Source: Stictocephala bisonia | Lineage: Eukaryota > Arthropoda > Insecta > Hemiptera > Membracidae | Length of the DNA: 64,000 bases | Reading direction: 5' to 3' | Assembly: GCA_035578905.1 (NCBI GenBank) | Contig: JAQJVL010000310.1 | Span: forward strand, 1-64,000 | In this document: one piece after another, positions 23,501 through 35,500 of the stretch | How positions within the stretch are numbered: the first letter of the stretch is position 1 | Layout: each line of letters starts with the position of its first letter | Position numbers and translations under genes: made by a program | Notes under the pieces: model-generated | What the model was told of the DNA's origin: nothing | Seen by the model: the letters and a program-made list of their open reading frames with translations, nothing else | Database searches by the model: none

Positions 23501-26500
23501 ATAAAATATTCAGGTTGTCTAAAATGGATGGGTGCGGAATTATATTTTTAAACCATTTAAGTTTAAGCATTTAAATTTAACACAGCAATATTAAACAAAA
23601 AATGTACTTTTTGACATACATTTTTTGCAACCTTAAAAGGTTATCATAATCATCATCCGTTTCCAACTCCAGTGAACCGGGTGTTGATGACAAGCCTCTT
23701 CCATCTTGATCGATTGAGGTAAGTTTCACTTGTCAGGACTACATCCCAGCTGGTCCCGCTTGTTCCAATGTCAAGCTTTATTTGGTCTAGCCATCTTCTT
23801 CGGGGTCTGCCTCTTAGCCTTTCTCCTAGGATTTCAGCTTCCATCCAATATTTAGCTGTTCCGCCATCCTCTATTCTCTTCACATGGCCATACCAGTTCA
23901 GTCTTGATTTCCTTATCTTAGTTTCTACAGTTTCCATTTCCCCTGTTTCATCTCTTATGTTGTTCCTTATACTATCTCCTCTTGTTTTTCCAACCATTGT
24001 TCTTAAGAATTTCATTTCTGCAGATCTCAATTTGCTCACTTGTTGTTTTTGTATTGTGTTTGTTAAAAGAGTATTGGTGTTTAGTAAGTTTTAAGTATAA
24101 TTTCTTTAGCTGACATTGGTTATATTTTTACAAAATAAAGACTTTAAATTTATGACTTTGATCTTGATTTGTTTGTTCAACCGTTTTAAATTAAAGCAGT
24201 TAATTGTGAAACATCAAAAATATGCTTAAAAAACAGTTTTTGAAACTTTTAATTTTTAAAAATCTATCTTCCTATTGTCCTTAAAGCTGACTAAAGTTTA
24301 TTCTAAATTTAAACAAGGCTGTACAACACATGCTCTAAATTATATGTCAATCTCATCGATTTCCACCTTTTCTAAAGTAATTGAAAAATTGTTTAAACCA
24401 AGCTCCTTGAACTTAGTTGGAATTTTTTTTAGAAAATTTGTCAACCTACCAACTACTGACACCTTACCAACACAAATTCCTAACTGTTAAATTACAGCCT
24501 TGATTAGTTTATTAGAGCCTTATAGGTCAACTTGAAGTAGGCAACACTTTTTTTTCAAAAGGAGAGGCTGATCCTCCTTCTTTGTACAGATATACTGTTA
24601 GACTACAGTAAAGATTTGACTGTCTTGCACACAAACAACTCCTGGAGAAATTAACAACACTTGGCATTCAAGGCAATTCAAAAACTTGGTTTACCAGCTA
24701 CCTAAAAAAGGTCAGGCCTCAAGATGATCTCTTAAGGAGTTATGAAGGGATCAATTCTGGAGGCAGTATTTTTTATCCCCTTAACAAATGACTTTCCCAC
24801 TTACATGCAAGACCACTGTAAAGGACTCTTGTATGATGATGTCACAGTCTAGCTGTTAGGAGAAGAAAATCCTCAATATCTGGAAATTTACTTCTACATT
24901 GCTCTCAGTATGGCCATCCAATACTGCTATGGAAATGAACTGGTTGCCAATGAAAGGAAAAGAAAACTAGTCCTAGGAAAACACAAAGAAATTACAGTTA
25001 GACTTCCTGAACTAGGAGACTTTTTTCACCAAATACTTGGTTGTGATGATATATGACAACCATTCTTGGACCCCACGTATAGACTATATCTGTAATAAAC
25101 TCTGTACAGGACTGTATTTAATTTGACAATTAAAAAATATAAGTGACATAGCTACTCTAAAAGTTACCTACCATGCCCTGTTTGGAACACATCTTTGTCA
25201 TGAAACAGCTGTGTAGGGTGGCACAACAGCAGGTAATACTCAACTTTTTTTCATTCTTCAGCATTTTCACATCAAAATACAAGAGGTTAGACACAATACC
25301 ATCAACACAACACAAGAAATGCAACCAACTACAGCCTGCCAGTGCATTAGCACACTGTAACTGAGAGGAGTACTATCTACACTGGAGCTAGATATGGAAT
25401 ACACTACCAGAGGAGTTAAAAAAGACAGAACAAAACTATTTTAGACACAACCTTAAGAACTGGCTACAGAACCAACTATTCTACTCCCCGAAAGAATTTG
25501 GTTGATGAAATGCCCAAGATAACCAGAACGAGACCTAGATTTTAATCTTTTGTGACGCCATTACTAAACTTGAAGTTTGTGTAAATAAAGAAAGATGATT
25601 TGAATTGAAGTTTTTGTTATGCTACCTGAATAAATCACATAACTGATTCATATCCCAGCACTGAACTTGTGAATTATTCTATTGTTCACACTAACAAGCA
25701 CAGTTTTTTTTATAGATATGAGGGAACCTAAAATTTTACTAAAAAAATCAAATTATGCTAAAAGTTTTATTATGTTCTAAGTAACCTGACAGGGTTAAGA
25801 TTCTGGAACCCAAAAGTTGTGAATTGTTCTATTATTTGCACCACAGACACAAATATTTTATTAATTTGTACTTGGTATTGGGAAGGATGTACTGATTGTA
25901 ATTATTGCAGGGATCCTTACTTAGTGGAGGGTATCCGCCACTCTGGGGAACAAACCAAGGGTGCCTGTCTAGTGCCTAAGAGAGCCCTCAATGTGATGCA
26001 AGCTGAAGTGAACAGAGTGCTACAACTGACTTCTTCTTCTGTCATTCCCATCATGTATCAAGTTCCAAGAAAGGTACTTCAAACTAATTAACCCGTGAAA
26101 ATAACAAATATGTACATCACACAGAACCAAAGAAATTTATTATCATAAATAAAACAAAGGTTTCTTGTATTATATTTTTAAGGGCTTAAAAGGGGGTAAA
26201 AAGAGGATTTCCTTGACTCCAACAAGAGTTATCAGAGCGCACCAGAGACTAAACAAACTTGTTATTTGTATCAATTTTGTTCTGGTATTAATAGGCTTAT
26301 TTTTTGATAAAATATTAAATTAATAAAGATCTTCACTGAATGATATTACTACTTAGAAAAGTTTCATAGTCATATTGTAAGTAAATTTTTAAGAGCCTGC
26401 ATCTCGCCAATATCTCTAATGTTTTGTTATCTATTTATAACGCAAGCTACAGAAAGTAAATGTCACAATTGTAAATGACTTTGTTGCTTCTAACCTTATA

Positions 26501-29500
26501 TTTCACAAGGTTAATGTTTTTAGGTAAAAAAGAGTTTAAACTTAATAGATTATCTTTCTCTGTATAATTTGTACTGTTTAATATTTTAATATTTTGAATG
26601 TTGTTATGTAAAGGCCTCTGTTATTCTGATAAGATCATTTTATTTTGGCTATTGGGGAGACATTTGATACAAGGTAATTTTTTTATTAGTGTAATAATTA
26701 CTCTAAAACAGAATGTTCTGCAGGGTTTAGAGTTTCTGATCAAGAACAATTTATTTGTTAAAATAGTGATTTTCGAGTAAAAAGTTTTTTCAGATATAAT
26801 TAGTAAGAACTCTCCGTTTTAAGCCTTTTAAACTTCAACTTCTCAAGTGTGTATTTTAACAGTTACAAATCGTTATCTGTTGTTTGTTAGTCTTACCGGG
26901 ATTTTCATGGTGATTTATTCCCGGAAACAACAGCAGCTGAGTCCCATGTCTCCCCTACAAGTTGGCTGCAAGGGGTCGACACACAGTTAGCCCGTATATC
27001 TCTGGATCCTAACAACAAAGAACTTATACAGGTCAGTTAGTTAGTTACTATTCTGGTTGAAACTAAAACCAATTTGTTAGGATCATGAGTATTTATTTAA
27101 AATGTATTAAAAGTTAATTTTACATTTGTCATGGTTTTCAATTCCAGTCTACCTGCTTAGGAGTGTTGCTCATTCTGTTGTTGAAGATCCACGTCATATG
27201 GCTTGGTCTCAGTTGTCAGATAGGGTATTGATTTCACTATAATACAGTACATCTCTCAAGCAATAAAAAATATTGTTTAAAAAATCATTATTTCTGTACA
27301 AATACATATATTTGTTATGTTTTAAAAGGATAAAGATTTTTTCTTAAAAAATTATAGTTTTCACATGATAAATTTTAAAACATCAATATAAACATAAATA
27401 GCATTGACAAATAAAACTTGTAAATAAGGTATCCTATAACTTAAAGTGCAATTGTCTTTGAGGAACTCTTTAAGTTTTTCACTCTTGGAATGTGGCTAGA
27501 AAATTACCTATTAGAAGCCTTATTGAGTTCTTAGCTGTTTCCTCCCGTAAAAAACTCCAAAAATGTGGGTTTCTATTTCAATGATTCTGTTTGTAATAAT
27601 AATTGTATCGTAACATTTGTTTTGTCGTTTGTAAAGTGAAAATCTATTCGACCATAAGTCAGTTTTGCACAGAATTGAGAATTTTTATGCTTATTTAACG
27701 ATTAAATGTGTGAAACTTTAAACGTTTTCTGTTATTTATTCTAAATAAAATAATAAAATCAAACCTCTTGATTATTTTACATTAAAAAACTCATAATATC
27801 AACTTATTGACTACTAGAATAGATCTTTAATAATCATACAGTGCTCACTATAACTCAAACCGTACAGTTGAAATTGAAAATCATGTTTTAGCCCACCTTA
27901 ATACACATTTTATTTTAAATAAATTATAGAGTAAACTATAGTTAACTGTTTCATGTTTGGCTATCTGCAAAAATCTAAAAAATGGCTTAGTTGTTTGAAA
28001 AATATGCATAATTTTTGGAATCATTCTCTACTTCTTTCTTCATTTTGGACACTAATGTTTAGATTTGATTGCAGTGTTAATGGTAAAACACACAATTCAG
28101 TTTAAACTTGAATAAACTTTTTTTAGTGATTTTATTCTTTTATTTAGAATAAATAATAGAAAATAAATAAATCAAAAGTTCAATGCCAGATTTAAAAGTA
28201 TTAAAACTTATACAGTAAACCCTGCTTAAATTTTTAAATATAAGGATAAATATGCTTAACTATGTAAGGCTAATAGTGATATAAACAATTTACAAATCTC
28301 ATATAGTTATCATATTAATACATATTAATAAATGAACAATGATGGCCTTTTACATTGTTAATTAATTTTTCTGTTTGAATACAGTAGTTGCTAGTTATTT
28401 TCATCTGATACATATGTATAATATGAAAAATGAGGTCAATGTCTGTGTAAGAGTACAACAAAAATACAAGACTAACTTTACTATACTGTTACACATCACT
28501 AATATTTTGTAGAACAGGGAGTTACACTTTTTCTTTCCCACAAAAAATTATTGTACATCAACTTACTATGTTGCAAAACAAACTGTACAGTGAATCTCTA
28601 TATGTCTTTCCCAACTGAAGTTGTACACATATTTTTTGGGCTAAGTTACAGGATGACATTATTCTAATTGAAGTACTAAAACAGGCCTGATGGGGATGAC
28701 AATACTTTATTCTTTTAATAGAACACAAGCTGTATCCAGCCAAGGCCATGTAGAGACATGAGAAACGTTTTATCTGGTACTATAGAGGTCCGAGCATGTT
28801 ACTGGGATTACAGTATAACATTAAAAAAAATATCCATTTAAAAGATTTGACTACTTTACTGATTACTTATTGTATACACGTTGATAATTTAATTTTTATA
28901 ATGTTGATAATTTCATTTTTGGGGTAGTTAAAATTCTAAAAAAGATGATTTTTATGTGTAAACCTGTTTTGTGATTTGATTACCTTGAAAAACATAAATT
29001 GTTAGTGTATATAGAGTGTTACATAGTTATACAGCTCCCTTAATTTATTGGGAGTAGGAAAATGTTATTTTTATGTTTTAAAAATGGAAAATATATTTGT
29101 TTCTCTAGCAAAGTTATATGCATTATTTTACACACAGAATATTGTATTTTAATAAAAATAGGTACACCGAGGGCCATTATCTGCTGTTCGTGTATCATTA
29201 GAAGAAAAACTACAGAAAAACCAATCAATAAAAAAAATTGAGTCCCCTCCTCCACCTCAAAAGTCTTTCCGCAATAATATTGCAGCAGCAAGAAATATGT
29301 TTGAAAAGGACAATAACGAAACAAATGAACAAAGGAACAAGCAAGTTGAATTAATGAAAAAAGTGGAAGAGCCATCAAATGAGAGTGATGACTCTGAGAA
29401 AATAATACAAAATGGAAACAAAGTAGAAAGTATGACCCCTCCTAAACCTCTACCAAGGCGGACAAGTTCGTTATCAGAAAGTGAGGAAGTTCCAATACAA

Positions 29501-32500
29501 AAGCCTGTGGCAAGGCCTAGAACGAACTCTGTAATTACAACTTCTGCACCCCTATCTGTTCCCGTTTCTACTCCAGTTGTCACTGCTGCAGCTCCAGTCA
29601 CCACTCACACAACTGTGAACGTTCAAACTGCCTATAAGGTGATCTTTGTTTCCTTGCAAAGTATGGCTTGTCACACTGACAATTGTTATGCATTTGCACT
29701 AATTTTGTTTTTATGTAACTTTTTTGTTTTTGAATGTACAATTTCCATCTATTGTTTTAATAATTTTATTTTATTTTATATCATGGTTTGTATTTCTTTA
29801 AAATCTATTTCATATGTGTCTTATATAATTGGATTTCTTGCTTTGTATCGTAAACTTAATCAGATTGTTAGTGTCTTGAACTGTTTATTTGCTTTCACTT
29901 GCACAGCTATCAAGTAATGTATGTTTTGTAAAAAATAAAATCCTTTTTTTGATACTCTATGGTATTCATTTTATGAGTTTTGCTGTATACATGACTGCTA
30001 AATAAATCTTGACTGCTGTTTATTTAATTATTTGTATTTATGAATGAGTAGTTAGTTGTTTTTATTAGTCTTTTCTCAATTTTTGGTAAAATTAATATAT
30101 TTGTATAATTTTTATTCTATAGTTACATTTTTGTGTTTTTAATTGTCATTTGTAAATCAGGTAAAAGTCAAGATTTGATCATGTAAGGAGTGTGAATAAA
30201 TTAGTTTTTGTTAAACTATAACTAAATATTAACATTCATACAAAAATTTAAATAATTAAAAAAATGTAATGTAAAAACCCGAAATACATAAATGTATCTG
30301 AAATATTTATTTTATAAATTGTATAATTTAGTAAGTGTAAATTGTTGGAAACATTTTTGGACTGTTATGTGCAGCAAACTAGAATCTTAATAAAAATTAT
30401 TCATATATTCACTTGCTGAGTTTGTGTTAGGATTACACGCATAACTAACAGTACATTTTTATCTAATGAAAATACTTTTTTAACTTGATACTTAAATAAG
30501 TATTCACATCAAGAATCACTAAATAAAAATATTTTTCTTCGTTAAAAATTTCCCAATAGTTTAGTTAACTTTTATAATAAATTAAATTTTGTGATTATCA
30601 AACCAAATATTCATCAATCAATCAATCATTTATTCATCAAATGGATATCAAAAAGTTAGGAGCGTAGCTCCTGTAATGTATGACATGTCAATTTGAAGAT
30701 AAATACAAAAATAACATTCTTTACTCTGGGCTTTTAAATATATCTAAGTTAAAGTCTAAATATGTATTAGATTTGATTTAAAATTTTACTATCCACACAT
30801 ACCTACAATAAACAAGGATGGAGTTCAACTTGAAAGATGACTTGGACTCTGGACTCAACAAAAACTGAATGGCATTTACTGCCTTTGGGAATCCCTAAAT
30901 GTATAACGTTAATTTTTTTTTCTTTTCATAGTGTTGATAACTAAGTGGTCTGTGATTATGGGCCAGTATTTTCTGATATAAATATATTTTGTCTATCTTC
31001 TTGTAAGATGCTATTGTTGATCGGTTGCTCTTCTTCCGTATGAAAAATTTCTTATTTTCTTTGTTTCTGGAACCAGAACTGAAGAAACCACATTTTTTTG
31101 TTGATACTCAGTCCCAAAATGTTGTCAGGAAACAACATATCCCTGATATGAAGTGAATCTGTCTAAAGAGAAAAATGAGTCAGTTTAACTATGATTTTAT
31201 TATGTTTAATACTATAGCCATTTTTTGTAGTATGTGTGTATGTATATTTTTTTACAGCCAAGGCTTGGCCCAAAGCCATTTACACCTCCAAAACTATCCT
31301 TGGATAACACCAGCAGTGCCAGTGAACTGGACAGGGTATTTTCTGTGCCAACCGCCCCCTCAACTCCTGCGCCAGCTCCTGCTAGCACGGCTCCAGCTAA
31401 CCCAGCCCCAACCAGCCCCAGCCTTGCTGTTAATGGAACTGTTAGTCACTGTCCTGGTGTTCCTGATCATACAGCTACCCCTACTGACCAGGTATATACA
31501 ATATTAAAGTATCAGTTACATTGCCGATTCTTTGTCAATTTAAATATAAAGCCAAACTATATTTTTTCTTATTTTCACAAGGAGGAGCTAACAAATGGAG
31601 AGGAAGAGTTGCTAGATAGTGGAGGGGGTGGTGATGTAACGCCGAGCACGGCTGAGAGAGTACGACTTTGGGCAGAGGTATGTACAGAGTGCCGCGACTG
31701 TATTTTATTAGACTTTGATATTACAATACTTTTTATTTTCTGTAGTTTCTTAGGCTGTTAAAATAAAAATAATGTACTGTTTTCTTTTGGAGTCAATGTT
31801 GTGCTTTGTTTTTATTACTTTGGTTTTAAAATACTAGCAAGCACAAATCAGTAATTTGTCCATAATATGAAGAGACTAGTTTCTATGTTATGTTTGACCA
31901 ATATTTCTATGTGGGTTTTTCATGATTTGAAATTTTTTTTATGATAGGTGGAGAGGCGATCAGACACTAAGTCTGGAGGAGGGGACAGTGACAATAGTGT
32001 GACAGTGGCTGGAGATGATGAAGTAGAAGGGCTGGAGAGGGGAGGTATCCGGAGTAGCATTGCTGAGAGACGAAGACTGTATGAGAATCGTTCTATGTCA
32101 GTACAGGAGCCTGTGAATCCATCACCTACACCTCTTAGACGGAGAGACTCTCTCAAGGTAATATTATGGTAATGTTGATAGAAATAATGATGTGGACATT
32201 ATTAACTTTTAAGAATTTTAAGTAAAGAAAGAAAGAAGATTAAGAGCCAGTTTCCGAGTTTGAGGTAATTATTCGATTAAGGTGCCTCACCACCAATATT
32301 TTGTATACTGCAGATTCTTATCATTTATATATAATTAAGTATATTGAATGTTGAAAACATGTTTAACATGTTCACTACGTCACGAGATCTCGGGGTCTCG
32401 TGTCGTAGGCTTACATTCACATGGTGATGAAGTTTGCATTTAATTCCTTATTTGCGTTTGTGATATTTTTTGTTGTAATTAATGCATTGTTGCAGGAATT

Positions 32501-35500
32501 CAACTCTATGGAAGCATTTTTATTTGTGAGTTTAGTACTAACCTAAATATTACACGAGATCTATAGCTTATGTGCCGCACCAGAGTAATGACGTACTAGT
32601 TATATGCAGTACGAGACCTATAGACCTCATCAATCACATGATAGACTAAACGTCATTATTAACAAACAGATTGTCAGCTGTTAATTGAAAAGGCAAGAGA
32701 GTTGTTTATGTGGTTGCTGAGTCATCTGTTTATTTACAACATAACCTCAATTTCTCGGTTAGAGTATAATTTATTACACTACTTCCTTATATGCGAAACG
32801 AGATCCCTAGGCCTCATGATTATACGTTACAACCACACCCTGCATAGTACTTATGACCAGAAACTTGATAGTTCTAAAAATTAACTTAGAGTGATCTATC
32901 TTCAATTGATGACGTGATATTGTGTGCAGAACTTCTGTGTTGAACGAGACATCAGGGTCTCGTCCCGCACTGAATTGATGGTATGCAACGAGACCTCGAG
33001 ATCGTGTGACGCACAGGATAAATGGCCGAGAAATTATAACAACACAGTGAACGTGTTAATTTGCTTTATTCAAACACAATATCTGCAAGTGGTTGTTGCA
33101 CTTTTTTCTCGAATAGGTGTTTTAAATTTGTTACGGATTTTTTTTATTGGAAATATAATTTAATGATAAATAATATTAAATGAGACACACTCAAGTTGGA
33201 ATACAAATAAATGATATTTATTGAATGCATAGGTCTAACATAAAATTATTATGATGATATCTCAGGGGTGGGGGGAAATTCGGGATGATTTTAAAATTAT
33301 TATTAAATTATGGCCTTCTGAGAGGAGTTGATTGCACTGTTAAATATAATGAAAAGGGAAGATCTAAATTATCTAAGGAGAGTTCATTCAGTCCTAATGA
33401 TCAAACAGTGCCTAATCGTTTAAATTATTATTTGATGAGGCAGGGGAATTCGTCGGCATCTGTGTTCATTCATTAATGGTTGTGCACATTTGATGTTACT
33501 CCTTTGATGGGTAGCTTCGATCTTCATTCTTCTGGTAGTTAGGACTCTGGTTGATGTAATTTCTACTATATCCTGTATTATAATTTCCTCTGTGGTCTTG
33601 TCTTGGATTAGAGTACTCTTTCTTGTAGTTGGTGTACTGTGGGTCAGTTTTGATAAGGCTGGCTGTTTCCACTTCTCTGTTGATATCTCATCTTCTCTGT
33701 TGACCAAGGGTGAGCTGTTCTGCACTCTCTGGTAGTTGCTGTTTTGGTTGAAACGAGGTTGCGATGGTTGTTCGTTCCATTGCTGGTTAGAATTCCTGGA
33801 TCGATGATGTGCATCCTTGAGGTCCTCTTGTTGAAGTAAAAGTTCTAACACCGCTACGCTATTTTTTTTCTGGACATGGCGAGCGTCTTGTATTAATTTA
33901 GAGAAATGTTCTGATAAAGTATTAATAATCTCTTCGTCTGTTAGTGGTGGTGTTATGGATAGTAATAATAGAACTTTCTCAATGTAAAACTCGGCACGAG
34001 AAAGTTTACTTCCAGGGCGGTAACATTTAACTTTGACTCTTTGTTTGATCCCTCTTTGGACTTCTCAGTTCCAGTATTTATTTATGAATGCCTGTTCAAA
34101 GTCTGTCCAATTCTTTACATCAGTTTTTATCGACTCAAACCATTTGGCTGTATGTTGGTCCAAGCATTGTATTTTCATGGTCGATTCTTTATTTTGTTGT
34201 GTTAGATTAATTTGACAAGTTGTGGTGTAATTTTTCAATTTCAGGTCCACAGTTTGTATTAGGTTAGTATCATTAACTTGATAGTTTCCTGTAGGGTATC
34301 TTGTTGTGATTCTATGCCTTTGATCAAATCCTCACACATGGTGCTAATTTTATATTTTAAATCTTTTTCAAATTTTAACTCAATTGAATCAATTTTATTG
34401 GATTGTTCAATTTGAATAATTTTGATTTTATTTAGTTCAATGGTTAATATTTTACATTTGTTGTTCACTTCAGTGAATTTAGCTTCAATTTGTTTGGAAC
34501 AAAGTTGTAACTATTCACTAGTTTGATCAGTCTTTATATGAAGGGTCTCAAAACGGGTATTGATGTTTTGTTCAAGTTTATTGAAATATGATGTAAGCTC
34601 ACTTAGGTTGCTTTTTAGTTTATTGTCCATTAGTAATGCGATTTGCATCAAAAGGTCAGGTTGTGCTACGTTATTGGTGGATTGTGAATCACTGTCAGCT
34701 GCTTTGGAATTTAACTCATTCGTTTGAATGGGTCCATGCTGCATATTGGTGGTTAATCTGTTCATGTCCTTCTATCACGCACTGAATGGTGTCGTTCTGG
34801 TTGTCAACATTTAATGGTGACACATTGAAACCTAAAAAAATGGCTCATCTGATGAGTCATAAAACAGAGATCGTCCCTCACTAGTGTCCATATTTGTAGT
34901 TGGACAGATAAAACAAGCATCTTAAAAACTACTATAGTAACAATAAATAAATAAATCTTTATTGTCACAAAACGTTTCCATAATAATAATAGCGTAGCTA
35001 TGAAACAGATGACATTGTCAATATAGTACTATTTTACATATATCTACATAACAATCCCATACAGCCAAACCAAGAATTGAATCATCCTGTTAATGATTAA
35101 AAACTTTAGTCCCAATTTAATATAAAAATATAAAACAAGAGAAAAATAACACACAGCAATACAATCAAAATACATCATCCAAAAACTCATTAATTTTGTA
35201 GTATGCTTTATGTAGTAAAAGATTTTTAACATTATTTTTGAATGCATTTGAGCAAATTGATGCCTTAATATCAGATGGTAATTTATTAAAAAACTTTCTT
35301 CCCATGTAAGTTGGTGTTTTTTCGACCAGTTTCAAATTAAGTCTAGGATACTGAAAATTATTTTTAAACCTAGTGTTGTATTCATGCTGACTCTTTTCAT
35401 TATAAAGGGTTTTGTAATTTGATTGCACTGATAGTAGTGTTTTGAAAATTATTAAACTGGGGACTGTCAAAATGTTAAGGCCACAAAAGATTTGTTTGCA

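Noticed and set aside
29257..29604. 115-codon minus-strand frame opposite exon 9
   Set aside because: Antisense shadow of the low-complexity linker exon.
29639..29917. Extension of exon 9 into a longer coding frame
   Set aside because: In-frame continuation past the gtgatc donor is hydrophobic AT-rich intron translation; frame and homology resume at 31258.
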